A stretch of DNA of 64,000 nucleotides from Gari tellinella (Eukaryota; Mollusca; Bivalvia; Cardiida; Psammobiidae): assembly GCA_922989275.2 (NCBI GenBank), contig OV277859.1, positions 36,809,501 to 36,873,500 on the forward strand, written 5' to 3'. Made by a program: the position numbers and the translations under genes. The notes under the pieces were generated by a model. It saw nothing but the letters and a program-made list of their open reading frames with translations. It was not told the origin of the DNA and ran no database searches. Positions 43,641 to 54,758 of the stretch are shown piece after piece; the first letter of the stretch is position 1, and each line of letters opens with the position of its first letter.

Positions 43641-43979
43641 CAACCAATCGTATAAAGGGTTACAAAGGATTTATTCTGTAAGATAATATTGACATCACAC
43701 ATTACCGACTACTGTCCGTTCTTATTACCCCTCATGATATAATTGATTTTGTCACGTACTGGATTGGAAGAAATAATTATTCTACTGTTGTATGTATTAT
43801 CGCCTAGTCATTCTAGACCTTTTTGTTTAAAGAAAATAGAGCTCTATGCTCCTTATGAAATTGAGCCAATGTCAACCAATATCAGTTCTTTATGTATAGC
43901 GATCTGCTATTCTTGTCAACTGACTGTCCGTTCCGAAATATGTTCGAGTATAAGTAAATGCAAATGCTGTATGGACTGA

Positions 43980-44229
43980 TACAGTAGAGAAAACGTTATT
44001 CTTTCCCAAAAAAGCGTATTCGCTAAAACTACTATTGCCACTGCAAACAGTTTGGAGCCAGATCAGACGCCGGGTAACCCGGCGTCTGATCAAGCTCCAA
44101 TCTGTTTGCTAAACACTTTAAAAAGAATAATGAGAAATGTCAAAAAATGGTAATTTTCTACATTTTAGCGATTTGCGTTTGCGTTTCGTTTGCGTTTAAA
44201 CGGGTAAGAATAACGTTTGCTCAACTGTA
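43980..44229 (+). mobile_element. Family A MITE, 250 bp
   Basis: TACAGTAGAGAAAACGTTAT to ACGTTTGCTCAACTGTA. Core 1 hairpin 44043-44109, apex GCCGGGTAACCCGGC. The downstream stretch to 44644 holds only a small ACTGCAGTC/GACTGCAGT hairpin at 44533-44558. Confidence 0.91.
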
Positions 44230-44644
44230 TGCAGTTGTAGAAAGTAAACATATCGTACTGTGGTTTAAGGTACATTAATATTTGATTATTCTCAGAAGTA
44301 GCCTGAGAAACGTCAATGTAGATTTGATTTAATTTACGTTAGTTACGTATGTGATTACTGATTAGTCATGATTATGTACATTGTTGTACATTGACGACCT
44401 TGCTTAAATTCAAAGCTTGCTCACTTCACCTTTTGTAGAAACAAGTTGATAAGACACATGGAGAACGCATTGGTAAACTTTGTCCATCTAATCCATCTAA
44501 CGAAGTATATGTCGAGGTTCTTTTTCGAATTGACTGCAGTCTCTATTCGGACTGCAGTGCTTTTGCTGACATGTCGTCTACAGTCAGCTGGAAGTCATAA
44601 TGAAATATAATGAAGTGCAACATCTGCTTGCAAATACATGTACT

Positions 44645-44874
44645 TTAACCCGTTTACGTCCAGTGGATTATTCCATGTTTTATACATTGGATTAGTCCAT
44701 TTTTTATCAAAGGGATGCCTGGTCAAAATTTTCATTTTCATTTTGTTTTATATTGAAATTCCTATCAGCAAACAGTGTAGACTCTGATCAGACGCCGCAT
44801 AATGCGGCGTCTGATCAGAGTTTACACTGTTTGCCTATATCCCATATATGAGATCGTGGGCACAAATGGGTTAA
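44645..44874 (+). mobile_element. Family C MITE, best-preserved copy
   Basis: TTAACCCGTTTACGTCCAGT to GTGGGCACAAATGGGTTAA. Core 1 hairpin 44768-44834: GCAAACAGTGTAGACTCTGA arms, apex GCCGCATAATGCGGC, one mismatch in 67 nt. Confidence 0.92.
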
Positions 44875-45035
44875 TCAGCGTGTATAAAAGACCTACAGTT
44901 AAATGCATATATGTATTAATATATAAATATTAGATGGTAGTTTGCGTGACATTCAGATTGTTCACCCGAGAAACAGAATGTCACCCCGTAGCGTATTATC
45001 TTGTTGTCAGTCTCTCTAAAGAGAGAATATCTCGT

Positions 45036-45260
45036 TTAACCCGTTGTAATAAACCCTCTCAGTCTCAAGCCTTACAACACACACATTTACAAACAGTTTG
45101 GATCCTGGTCAGACGCCGCATTATGTGGCGACTGAACAGGACACAAACTATTTGACACTCAATGTAACAGTTTCTTAGGTCAAAAGGCATACATTTTCTA
45201 TTTCTAGAAATCAAAACAGCATATACATAATACATTTAGTTTGCTTCTTGCGTCACATAT
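45036..45260. mobile_element. Family E relic
   Basis: TTAACCCGTTGTAATAAACC at the left; core 1 at 45090-45154 (CAAACAGTTTGGATCCTGGT; apex GCCGCATTATGTGGC). No right end found. Confidence 0.55.
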
Positions 45261-45365
45261 CAGTGTTTTGACCAGCGACTAGTCACATATTTGGAGACAG
45301 CAGCTGCGTGGCCGTGTCAACTGCAGCCATGATCAATAACCATACTTACCAGCCAATTACCTATC

Positions 45366-45616
45366 TACAGTGGAGAAAACGTTATTATTTCCCAATAAAC
45401 GCGTTTACGCTAAAACTACCCTTTGCAGTGCAAACAGTTTGGAGCCAGATCAGACGCCAGGTAACCCGTCGTCTGATCAGGCTCAATACTGGTTGCCACT
45501 CAGCTTTATTGCAATAGTCAGAATTGTCAAAAAGTTGTTATTTTCTACATTTTAGTGTATTGCGTTTGCGTTTCGTTTGCGTTTAAACGGGAAAGAATAA
45601 CGTTTTCTTTCCTGTA
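45366..45616 (+). mobile_element. Family A MITE
   Basis: TACAGTGGAGAAAACGTTAT to CGTTTTCTTTCCTGTA. Core 1 hairpin 45430-45496 (GCCAGGTAACCCGTC apex, so the stem is slightly decayed). Confidence 0.88.
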
Positions 45617-45660
45617 CTACACAATGAAATAACAATGTCCCGCTACAAAACCTATACATG

Positions 45661-45984
45661 TACAGTCGAATCTCTATACTTCGAACTCGCTCAATTCTAC
45701 TATGTCCGTATTTTATAAGTTAAAATACGGCTTAGCCTTATCTTAATTTTGAAATATGGTACAGTGGAGAATGTGTTATTCAACGCGTTTACGCTAAAAC
45801 TATTATTTCCAGTGCAAACAGTTTGCCACCAAGATAAACACGAAATATCAGAATTGTCCAAAAGTTATTCTTTTCTACGTTTTAATGTTTTGCGTTTGCG
45901 TACGTTTGCGTTTAAACGGGAAAGAATAACGTTTTCTCCACTGTATGTTCGACTACCCGATATAGAGATATCGAAATTGAACTG
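45661..45984. mobile_element. Family I element interrupted by A
   Basis: TACAGTCGAATCTCTATACT at the left, AAAATACGGCTTAGCC inside, then TTTTGAAATATGG; resumes TGTTCGACTACCCGATA after the A copy. The A insertion uses the TA of the ATGGGTATGTTC word seen in the intact I copy at 41. Confidence 0.75.
45760..45945 (+). mobile_element. Family A MITE with hairpin precisely deleted, nested in I
   Basis: TACAGTGGAGAATGTGTTAT to ACGTTTTCTCCACTGTA. At 45812-45828 the sequence is GTGCAAACAGTTTGCCAC: the entire core 1 between its two GTTTG words has been lost, leaving one copy. Confidence 0.88.
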
Positions 45985-46649
45985 AAGGAATGCATAATTA
46001 TACTCATAAGAATTGAAATTTGGTTTATAAAGTCAGAACAGCTCAGACTACGTCGTAATATAACTACATGTACGGGTAATATTATAAGTATGATATATCG
46101 TAAGGTGTCACAACACAACGGAAGTACTTCCGGGTCGTAAGTTTGCCTAAATATAGCATAGTGAAACATTGATGTGTGTGTTTCATGGTCATATTTTTAT
46201 TGAAAGTGCTGATTAATTGCAGATGTATTGTTTTTGAGCTGAAATAGTGATGTTGTTGATGAATCACAGGTGTATTTGGGTTCTTTTTGGTAACTACTTT
46301 GCGAGAACATGTGGCCAGGTATGTGAGTGTGATGCGGCGGGGAGCCAACTTTCGTTTTGTAAATATTGACGATGACCTCAGAAATGTAAAATTTGTGAAA
46401 AAGTTGAACCTTAATGGTCTATTTTTCTTTTGATAATTCTGGTGCTTTGTTATTGCTTTCCATGGAAACAGGATCATTATATTGGTCGGAAGGTCATGGA
46501 ACTGGTCAGAGGCAGGAGAATATTGCAAATTTACTATAGAAGTCTATGGAGGGGTTTCGTTCAGGAATGACACCTATATGTCTTATTAGGATCGCGGTCA
46601 GGTGCAACAATCGCTTGGAAATAATGGATTTTTTATACAATGAATTATT
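45985..46649. other. Unassigned stretch with a 148-codon minus-strand frame
   Basis: Frame 46082-46528 (minus) is rich in Lys, Thr, Ile and Phe, with no signal peptide, zinc motif or other domain that I recognise. No repeat matches it within the window. It could be coding, but nothing beyond length supports this. Confidence 0.3.
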
Positions 46650-46830
46650 ATAACTCCAACTTGCTCCAACATATCCCTATCTTAAAGTTTAAACGTGACT
46701 TTGTCACGTTATTACACTGAATTTACCCAAGAGAAAGTTCGACGTAAGCGAACATTAGTTATATAATTCGGAAAGACAAAAATATGGTAAAGTCGACGTG
46801 AATGAGGTCCACTTATTGAGTTCTACTGTA
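46650..46830. mobile_element. Family I relic
   Basis: CATATCCCTATCTTAAAGTT, then hairpin AACGTGACTTTGTCACGTT, then right end GAGTTCTACTGTA. Left terminus decayed. Confidence 0.6.
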
Positions 46831-46850
46831 CATATTTGTCAAACTACTTG

Positions 46851-47043
46851 CAGTCAAATCTGGGTTAAGCGATCAGTAAATGAGCAGTTATCTTTTACGA
46901 CTGATAACCGCTTAATGCAGGACAAAAATCATGCAAATGGCTCATATATGCCTGTATGAGCCTTCTGCATGATATTTCACCTGCAATAAGTACAACAAAT
47001 TAAGGAACCGTCGTTTTAGTGGTCGCTTAACGCAGTTTGACTG
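46851..47043. mobile_element. Family T MITE
   Basis: CAGTCAAATCTGGGTTAAGC to GCTTAACGCAGTTTGACTG; flanks TG at the left, TA at the right. Diverged core 2 hairpin 46902-46990: ACCGCTTAATGCAGGACAAA, ATGCAAATGGCTCAT / ATGAGCCTTCTGCAT. Right interior GTCGTTTTAGTGGTCG is shared with family B. Confidence 0.8.
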
Positions 47044-47564
47044 TATCATATACAATGTTTGTCTAGATGTCATTTAAGAGCTGTGTATTAGTCATGTCCT
47101 ATATACGGCGTTAGTGTTGATATGATTCGTCTTCATTTTCCTTTCGCTAGAATGGAAGGCTTTTAGGAAGGTCAATAGTTTTGGCTATGGTGTTAACAAA
47201 CACATACCTCAGACAATACTGTCTGTCTGCCATCATAGAGATACCGTTAGAGGTCAGCTTTTATTACAGTCGCGTATAGAGTGGATGGGTATATTAGGAG
47301 AAATATTGATTCCCAAGGCATACAGAATCTCTAACGTTGTGGTGCGACAATTATTTTATTTTCTGGTTTACTGGATAAGAAATGCGATGGATTCTTTGTT
47401 GTTTTATTTCCTGTAAAGCAAAACTTCTGAAAACCGAGCTCTCGCAGACCTAGTTATATACATGTAAGATTGTTTTAGCGACGTTTCCATGGTATATACT
47501 AGTAGTGCGGATGTTTATCAGTTATTCAAAAGAGGTTGAATTTAGAGTCGCATAAAACAATTGA

Positions 47565-47640
47565 CGGATAATGCAGAACAACAGTAATGCAGAAAGCTCC
47601 GGTATGAACTCTCTGCATCACTGCTACCCAGCATTAAGTA
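47565..47640. repeat. Core 2 (T-like) hairpin relic
   Basis: GGATAATGCAGAACAACAGT ... TCTGCATCACTGCTACCCAG; apex AAAGCTCCGGTATGAACTCT. Confidence 0.6.
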
Positions 47641-47675
47641 GTCGAGTTTCAGAGAATTTCGGTATTTGAGAGTCA

Positions 47676-47918
47676 GGGGCCTGTCTTACTACACGTCGTA
47701 CGACAAATGTTTTCTTAAGTCAGTTTCTAAAATTCTCAATTATTATTTATTTCTCCATTTAATCCTGTCTAGTCACATCTCTTTGGAATCGTATTGAAAA
47801 TACGATTCCAAAGAGATGTAACAAGACAGGATTTGATGAAGAAATCAGAAATTAGTCGTATTTTAAAATTTTGACCTACGACCGTTTTTAGCGTACGACG
47901 TTTCGTAAGACAGGCCCC
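47676..47918. mobile_element. Family H palindromic element, well preserved
   Basis: GGGGCCTGTCTTAC and GTAAGACAGGCCCC are inverted ends, with GTCGTACGAC just inside the left. The centre has a perfect 21-bp stem 47775-47795 / 47799-47819 (ACATCTCTTTGGAATCGTAT) with loop GAA. Confidence 0.85.
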
Positions 47919-48306
47919 TGGTGTTCGGAAGTTACATTATATTTTCATTATGCCATGGTATGACTCTTGGCACAATGTTAAGTCTATGTTGATACTAATT
48001 GAGCCTCACGAAGTTTTAATGATCTTGGCTTTGTTTCGAGACGGATTAGAAAAGGTAGGAATTTAGAACTAGCCAGTAGCAAGACATATAATGTATAAAC
48101 ATACGGCCATGAACCATTTCCGTGCTAAGTAACTTGGCGTCGGATCAAGATCAAAACTGTTTGATACTCATTTGGAGGTATCTTCATTTAGATAATAAAT
48201 TACATTTGATTTTTTACGGGCAACAATTTTAAGCCATTTAACAGTAAAGTAAGTTGAGGGTTGAATATCGGCTTAATGTTCAACATGAACGACTCTTAAA
48301 GGTTTG

Positions 48307-48552
48307 TACAGTAGAGAAAACAGTAATCTCTCTCGTTTCAACTAAATCAAACGCTAACACAATGCAATTAATTCGATAAAATTAAAATAGTTTCAAAACT
48401 TAAAACGATTATTATTATCTTAGTGTTACAAACAAAGTAGGGTCGGCGTTACGCAGCGCCTGATCTACCTTAAATCAGTGGGTAACTGACATTATATATG
48501 GTTCTTAACATAAAAGCGTTTGATGGGAAAGGATAACGTCTTTCACATTGTT
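48307..48552 (-). mobile_element. Family A relic, hairpin collapsed
   Basis: TACAGTAGAGAAAACAGTAA to AACGTCTTTCACATTGTTA. Core 1 reduced to TAGGGTCGGCGTTACGCAGC at about 48437-48460. Confidence 0.65.
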
Positions 48553-48706
48553 ACAATATGATGTACATATAGGTTTCTTATTTACATGATAGATGATACC
48601 TATCATTGCTCAGAGCGTGTGATGGGTTATATTGTAATTTAGTTCAGCCATAATCTGAACATTTATTTGCCTGCTTCAAAATCCATCGCCCGATACACAT
48701 TGTTTC

Positions 48707-48946
48707 TTAACTCTTTCAACCCTAAATTTCTCTTTTGGGTATTTACAATACTTTTGGACTTTTCTAGTACAGGTATTTGAACCAGCCTACTGTTACATGT
48801 TTGGTATGACAACAAAAAACAACGAAACGTCAAACAGTGCAAACCCTGATCAGAGGGCTCTTATAAGAGCCCTATGATCAGGGTCTACATTGTTTGCATT
48901 TGTAACCAGTAATCCTTACAGAGGACTGTGGGGTTGAAAGGGTTAA
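48707..48946. mobile_element. Family F MITE, 240 bp
   Basis: TTAACTCTTTCAACCCTAAA to GGGGTTGAAAGGGTTAA. F-type core 1 hairpin 48831-48895, GATCAGAGGGCTCTTATAAG. Its closing TTAA is also the opening TTAA of the next C copy. Confidence 0.9.
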
Positions 48947-49145
48947 CCCATATGCGCCCACTGGATTCTTCCATGCTTATATATTGGATGAGTCTAAATA
49001 TTTCATTATGGTTTTGTTTTATAATGAAATTGCTATCAGCAAACAGTGTAGGATCTGAGTAGATGCCGCATTATGTAGCGTCTGATCAGAGTCTACATAG
49101 TTTGCTTGTGTCCCTTTTATCGGACGCTAGGCACATATGGGTTAA
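48943..49145 (+). mobile_element. Family C MITE sharing a TTAA with F
   Basis: TTAACCCATATGCGCCCACT to GGCACATATGGGTTAA. Core 1 hairpin 49039-49105 with several mismatches. An E2-like core relic follows at 49188-49255. Confidence 0.85.
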
Positions 49146-49474
49146 TCAATGTGTATTGTTTTAACATAACTGACCTTAATTTCGTGCTACAACTAGTTTG
49201 GATTTAGATCAGACGCCGAACAGCTTATTGTCGTTTCTGATTTCAAACAGTTTACAAATATTAGCCATGGAGCGTTTGATAGTATAGAATTTTACTGCTT
49301 GTCCATTCATTAGTATGGAAAAGGTGATCGGAGCAGAGTGATTCAAGTTTTGTGTTGGTAAAGAGCCCGGCCATGGCTATTAGCTATTCATCAGGTTTTT
49401 ATACGCTGAATAATTCTTATGTGCTTGCTAATAGTGTTTTTGTAGTGTTTTAATCTTGAGTGGAGAAGCAATCA

Positions 49475-49575
49475 TGCAGAGGGGAAAACGTTATTAGTTC
49501 CCGTCTTCGAAATACTGAAATGAAAAAAAAAACGTCGATCTTTTGACTTATTTTAAACTTAGTGGCAAACAGCTA
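49475..49575. mobile_element. Family A left-end relic
   Basis: GCAGAGGGGAAAACGTTATT then AGTTCCCGTC; interior AACTTAGTGGCAAACAGC. No right end. Confidence 0.45.
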
Positions 49576-49629
49576 TACGCCTGATAAATGTTGAAGTACA
49601 TTTGGTGGAAGACTTGATCGTTCAACTCT

Positions 49630-49875
49630 TTAACTAATTGCTTGTTTCTTATTTTACAGACAGGTGGATACATAAAGCAGCTTGAAATTAAAGCAGAATG
49701 CGCCTCTAGATGCTTTCTGCTTTACTTTCAGTCAGCGTTAAACTAAGTTTTCATCTCCAAGGCTGTATAGAATATTTCATGGTACATATTCATTACTGTA
49801 TCAAATGAAATTCTTTCTTCAGTAAAGGAATAAATTGAAGGCATAAAAGGATGTGTATATGGAGTAATTGGTTAA
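49630..49875 (-). mobile_element. Family D MITE
   Basis: TTAACTAATTGCTTGTTTCT to GGAGTAATTGGTTAA. Core 2 hairpin 49671-49742 (ATAAAGCAGCTTGAAATTAA; GAATGCGCCTCTAGATGCTTT). Confidence 0.82.
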
Positions 49876-50003
49876 ACGAGGAACAATACCACCTTATCCA
49901 CAGTATACGCTAGGTCAGACGCCGATGTACGAATTGATTGCAATGGAGTTTAGACAAATTGCGTTTTATCCCCATTACACAGAAATCATTCTTGTTGTCT
50001 GGC

Positions 50004-50258
50004 TACAGTGGAGAAGACGTATTTGCTCCCCATTCTAACTCAAAACTTAATGCAAATGCAATGCAATAAAACGTTAAAGACGGCACGTTATTGATAATTT
50101 TGACGTTTGATATTTATCTGAGTGACAAATAGTTTGGAGCCAGATCAGACGCCGGGTTAACCGGCGTCTGATCAGGCTCCAAACTGTTTGCAATAGACAT
50201 AGCATATTTTAGCATAAAACGCGGTTATTGGGAAAGGATATCGTATTTTCCTCAGTAA
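50004..50258 (-). mobile_element. Family A MITE with an inverted core
   Basis: TACAGTGGAGAAGACGTATT at the left, decayed TTTTCCTCAGTAA at the right; the AACGC-rich side is on the left (reverse orientation). Core 1 hairpin 50126-50190 has perfect or near-perfect arms, but its diagnostic asymmetry (GAGCCAGATC left, GATCAGGCTC right) is that of forward A copies. Confidence 0.82.
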
Positions 50259-50454
50259 TAGTGTTTTCGTGACGTTTGAGTGTTTCGGAAAGCGGGAAAC
50301 ATATACAATATGACAGCTGTGTCTTCTTGGAGGCTGTCTCGGTAGCATGACCAGTGATATCAGGCACTAGGAAGTGGATTAGTGCTGTTTCGACCTTTCG
50401 ACTGGAACCAATGATTTGTGTACAGTGAATGATAAAAGACAGTGATGGCAATGT

Positions 50455-50815
50455 TTTCGTAATGTTCATAATTACATAGGAAGTTTTCAATTTCGATGTA
50501 AGTTGTGCCAACTCGTATATTGTGGATTTCGGGCATGACTTGGTAATACATGATAACCCGTTATATGCTGGAAAATTGGATGTATGTATATTTTGAAAAC
50601 AGTTTTCATAGTTGCATCGGAATTTCAATAACGGTTTAAGTTCACTCAATTTGTATAGTGTTGATTTCGGGCATGACTTGGTAATGGATATATATAATAA
50701 ACCGCTATATACTGGTATTTCAGTGTATGTATATTTTGAAGACAGTGTCCATGCTTGCATATGAAGTATTAAATTGCGGTTTAAGTTCTGTTAATTTGTA
50801 TATTGTGGATTTTTC
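50455..50815. repeat. 140-bp tandem repeat, about 2.5 units
   Basis: GGATTTCGGGCATGACTTGG recurs about 140 bp apart (near 50524 and 50664) and a decayed third GTGGATTTTTCGCAT near 50802. The 183-codon minus-strand frame at 50209-50760, the longest in the window, runs through this repeat and the end of an A element; I do not call it a gene. Confidence 0.75.
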
Positions 50816-51530
50816 GCATATCGCAGAAAAATGTATTGGTAGGATCAATAGGATTGATTGGAAATGCTGAATTTCGGTATCAGTTTTCACAGATCTTATT
50901 TGTAATAAAAATGATAATAGATACGTTCAGATCGATGGTTGACCATGGTTTTCAACACTGACTTTATTCATTAATAAGAGTGAGTTTTGTTTTATCTTAA
51001 CTTTGACCATTTTCTTTTTTTAATTGTTGCCTGAATTTAAGCATGCTATATTATAATGTCGTCTACAGCAATTATCACAGTTATTGATATTACTTTCATT
51101 CAGACATTACCGTCAGGGTGCCAGACAGTTTTGGTCGAGATGAGACGCCGTGTTACCCATACCAACGGTTAAATATTAATTACGCCCGAGTTACTGTTCG
51201 TAAGACGCTACTGTACAATTTCAAAATGCTTCAAGTTACTTATTAGTACTATCTAGTGTTTTTTATCATTTAATACCGTTAGTTTATTGCTACAAGCCTT
51301 ACCTGTAATAGACACAAAGGTGCTGGTGGCATCATGCATACAGACAGTGGAATTGGACATAAAATAATGTAAAATTGTGGCTTAAAGCCCGAGTGGGATT
51401 CCCACACTGAAATCATTTCTATTTCTGCTGGCGCATATGTTGCATGACAACAAAATTTCTATTTCAGTGATATTTAACATACTGAACCATAGTAAAAAAT
51501 ATGCGCGTCATTTCAAAACATTATACATGT
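50816..51530. other. Unassigned; one core 1 fragment
   Basis: Fragment at 51118-51162 (CCAGACAGTTTTGGTCGAGA then GAGACGCCGTGTTACC). Confidence 0.4.
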
Positions 51531-51599
51531 GCCAACAGTGAAGACTCAGATTAGAGGGTTATTGGAGGAACCATTTTGACCAGGGTCTGACTGTTTGAC
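51531..51599. repeat. F-type core 1 relic
   Basis: GCCAACAGTGAAGACTCAGA ... ACCAGGGTCTGACTGTTTG. GCAGACAACAGTTTAGCG occurs at 51730. Confidence 0.55.
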
Positions 51600-51932
51600 A
51601 TTTTGCAATATAGTGTTAAAATCAACTCGCAATAGTAAACATGGACTAGATTTTGTTTTGTTTTTTTGTGGTCATCGACATGTAAAAGAGAGGTTACCAA
51701 GCAGTTTTTGCAGACATCAGGTGTAAAGCAGACAACAGTTTAGCGAGAGTAGAAAAGCATATTTCACTTCAATAAAGCCATCGTTTATAGCGTTGAGATT
51801 GATTTTGTCCTCGTATGTGACTGACAAGACGCAATTTGGAATTGAGTCTGTGTGAGTAGCTTATATCCACCGTCTGTCTCCGTCTGCTGGAACCTTGAAG
51901 TGAAGTTCGTAGAGGGGAAAACAAAAGTTATA

Positions 51933-52182
51933 TACAGTGGAGAAAACGTGATTCTTTCCCGTTTAAACGCAACGAAACGCAAACGCAGTGCATTAAAATT
52001 GATAAAATGACAACTTTTTGACAATTTTGACGACTCATTTTAAACTGAGTGGTAAACAGTTTGGAGCCTGATCAGACGCCGGGTTACCTGGCGTCTGATC
52101 TGGCTCCAAACTGTTTGCAATGGAAATAATAGTTTTAGCGTAAACGCGTTTATTGGGAAAGAATAACGTTTTCTCCACTGTA
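51933..52182 (-). mobile_element. Family A MITE, 250 bp
   Basis: TACAGTGGAGAAAACGTGAT to ACGTTTTCTCCACTGTA. Core 1 hairpin 52053-52117, reverse polarity, apex GCCGGGTTACCTGGC. Confidence 0.92.
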
Positions 52183-52387
52183 CAATAATACTTCTCCATT
52201 ACAACTACTAAAAAGATGTGTTTACTTTTTAAGCTAGAATTTTGCTTAAAACAATTTGACGGTAAAGCGGAAAGCTCCTTTCGGAGCTCTCCGCTTAACC
52301 GTCAGCCTGCTTTAAGCAACAATCTCTTTTTATATCACACTTTCTTCGTCTTCCGTTCAGTGGTCGTAATAGAGAGAACTGACTGTA
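52181..52387. mobile_element. Family B variant sharing its TA with A
   Basis: TACAATAATACTTCTCCATT at the left (from the TA closing the A copy) and GTAATAGAGAGAACTGACTGTA at the right. Core 2 hairpin 52243-52319: GCTTAAAACAATTTGACGGT, AAAGCGGAAAGCTCCTTTCG. AAGCGGA / TCCGCTT is a matched change from AACAGA / TCTGTT in other B copies. Confidence 0.78.
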
Positions 52388-53016
52388 AATTAAAGTTGTA
52401 TGTGGTACTCATAGAATGAGCAATACCTTTGTAAACCTAAATAATCACGCGGTGCTGACTTATGAAGAAAGATCGTAGAGAGGAGCAACGAAAGTGGAAT
52501 GAATTAAAAACTGCATGTGGTAATCATTGGATTAGGACGTGTTAATAAATACAAATTAACATACGAGTGTAGTTTTTGTAGCTCTTCTCGTTTATTCGTA
52601 GCCTATTGTGGTGTTTCTATCATGCTGGTTCCCTCGCTGATGGTTGCTTTTTAACGTTTTTGGGCGTCGGCGCAGACATTGACGTTATTTGTATGGGTTG
52701 GTTTCCGTCTGGTCTGACTCAAGACTGTCTGCAAGTGCAAGTCTTGTCGCGCTCTGTGAAAAACGTTCTTTTGAGAGATAATTATACATGTTATTGGCTT
52801 TTTCTGTAAAAATATTGCTCATAGTAACTAGTTGGCAACCCCTTCTGCATGTACATCTAATACATCGTCTGCATTAGCATCAAACATATCGTCTGCTTTA
52901 CATATCGTCTACTTTACAGATGAATGCACTACATTATTAGGTTATGGATTTTGCCCGAAAAACATTTCATCTTGTTCCAGACTGTTTTGTAATGAAACTA
53001 TAGTCGCCCATAAGGA
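52388..53016. other. Unassigned, with CGTCTGC words
   Basis: ACATCGTCTGCATTAG, CATATCGTCTGCTTT and CATATCGTCTACTTT cluster at 52860-52915, the interior word of E elements. No core or ends recognised. Confidence 0.4.
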
Positions 53017-53246
53017 TTAACCATTTCAAGGAGTAGGCGACCGAAATCTTCTTATCAAATTGTTAGGTTCCTGATCAGACGCCGCGTCATACGCGGCGTC
53101 TGATCAGGCTTCAAACAGTTTAACACACGCTTCAATATTTCAAGTAAGCATAGCAGTGCAGACAACACATTTAAGCAGACGTTATACATGTATTAATTGA
53201 GAAAGGGTTTAGAGAGATGGTTACATTTCACGATGAAAGGGTCAAA
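53017..53246. mobile_element. Family E MITE
   Basis: TTAACCATTTCAAGGAGT at the left, ATGAAAGGGTCAA at the right (decayed). Core 1 at 53056-53122 with a strong inner stem CCTGATCAGACGCCGCGTCA. Confidence 0.75.
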
Positions 53247-53932
53247 TCGTTCTCAGACTTTTTTCCTCATAGACTAGAAGCGTTCATTGCTGGGATTCTT
53301 GACTGTTACATTTTTTTGTGATCGACCGAGAGGGAAACACCTGTGCCTTATGACGAGGCTGTTGATTTTAATTGAGAGAAGCGGAGACAGACATATTCCG
53401 GATTACTTCAATTTCGTTCTGTTTATCTTCCTGTAAAGTTTGGAAAGAGTTCAGGAAGCTGCTAGATGCAATTAGAGTGCTTACGTTCACATAGTCGTTA
53501 GACCGAAATATTATTGGCAATGTACGCTTACCACTTTGAATCCTTATCTTGCCGATCCCGACTTTTTTGGCATTTGCAAACAATTTGGATCCAATCTGTT
53601 TGACACTCGATTTTAAGTTTCTTCAATTTAGGGAGGCATACTTCTGAATTGGATAAACTTTGAAAGCATTTCCAAAGAAGAAGATATTTCAGTGGGATAC
53701 GGGTCAACCCTTGCATATTAACTGCTAAGCATGTACATGTACGACCCTCTGTAAACCAAACCCTTGTTGGCCGGAAAATCGATCAGTTAGGAGAGGTTGC
53801 CGGATAAGTAAGGTTTAGCAACCATTCAAAGAAGTTGCTTTTGATGTCGTTTAGGACATAGTATGGCATTTGATGTAGGACAACAGGTTCAGTAAACCAA
53901 TAATACGCTATGACTGCAAGTTACTGCTTAAT
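53247..53932. other. Unassigned stretch
   Basis: Only a core 1 outer pair without inner stem at 53574-53610 (GCAAACAATTTGGATCC then AATCTGTTTGAC). Confidence 0.4.
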
Positions 53933-54105
53933 GCAGGGTATAACAATTCAAAAATCTCCTATAGGATATTTCTGCATTACTTTGTTCCTGTATTAAGCTA
54001 AAAACTATTCATGAAACTGCCAACTACGTGTATTTATACAACTGCTCGCGTAATGCAGTGAAAAATTAATGAGTTTTCTGCATTAGTTTTGAGCTGCAAC
54101 CTACA
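53933..54105. repeat. Two diverged core 2 hairpins
   Basis: 53933-53998: GCTTAATGCAGGGTATAACA ... TTGTTCCTGTATTAAGC with apex TCTCCTATAGGATATT. 54043-54105: CGCGTAATGCAGTG ... TTCTGCATTAGTTTT. Family T-like remnants. Confidence 0.55.
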
Positions 54106-54642
54106 TACTTATTAAATCCTATAGCCGTTTAACTTACGTACACTTTACTGTTCTTTAGGAATCAAAATATAAGTATGTCTTCTCCATAACGTATATTATG
54201 AGCGCTCATATATCTCTTTGAGACGGTAGAAGGTGATGGAAAGATAACGGACATTATTTTCAACAGTTTAGATTATTCAATTGTATCTGGAGCCCTGTGC
54301 CCGTTTTGTGTGACGGAACTTTCGATATCATCTGCCGGTGTAACGCAAGTTTATACCCCACAAGTGTTATATACGTGTAACAAGGAACCCGCATACAGTG
54401 GGCGAGTGTCTAAACATTATTTCGAAAAGTGCAAGTTTTAGTGACTGGAATGTCAAAAGTAAGTAAATACGTACATGTAGGTGGATAAAGGTGCAGCTAT
54501 GTTGAAAGAACAACTTCTATTATAGACTTTGTACTGAGTAATACTTACATTTGTATAGCACATTGGACCCTAGTGACGCGTTAATGCACAATTTACTTAC
54601 AGTATGTAAAAAATACACATGTACTAGACAAACAGTGTCTAT
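54106..54642. other. Unassigned stretch
   Basis: No supported feature. Confidence 0.4.
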
Positions 54643-54758
54643 TTAGCCCTTTACCCCATAGCCTGTTTCTAGTTTTGAGAATAAGTGACAACTTAATGCA
54701 GGTGGAAAGTAAAGCAGAATGTGCCTTAAGGCACATTCGGCTTTACTTTCAGCCTGCT

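Noticed and set aside
46082..46528. 148-codon minus-strand frame
   Set aside because: No recognisable motif, no splice context, low-complexity-like composition. Kept only as an unassigned stretch; transcript data would be needed to revive it.
50209..50760. Longest open frame (183 codons, minus strand)
   Set aside because: It starts in the end of an A element, runs through a 140-bp tandem repeat and shows no domain. Repeat-driven.
53933..54105. Full family T element
   Set aside because: Hairpins resemble T, but no CAGTCAAA ends or TA flanks could be placed.
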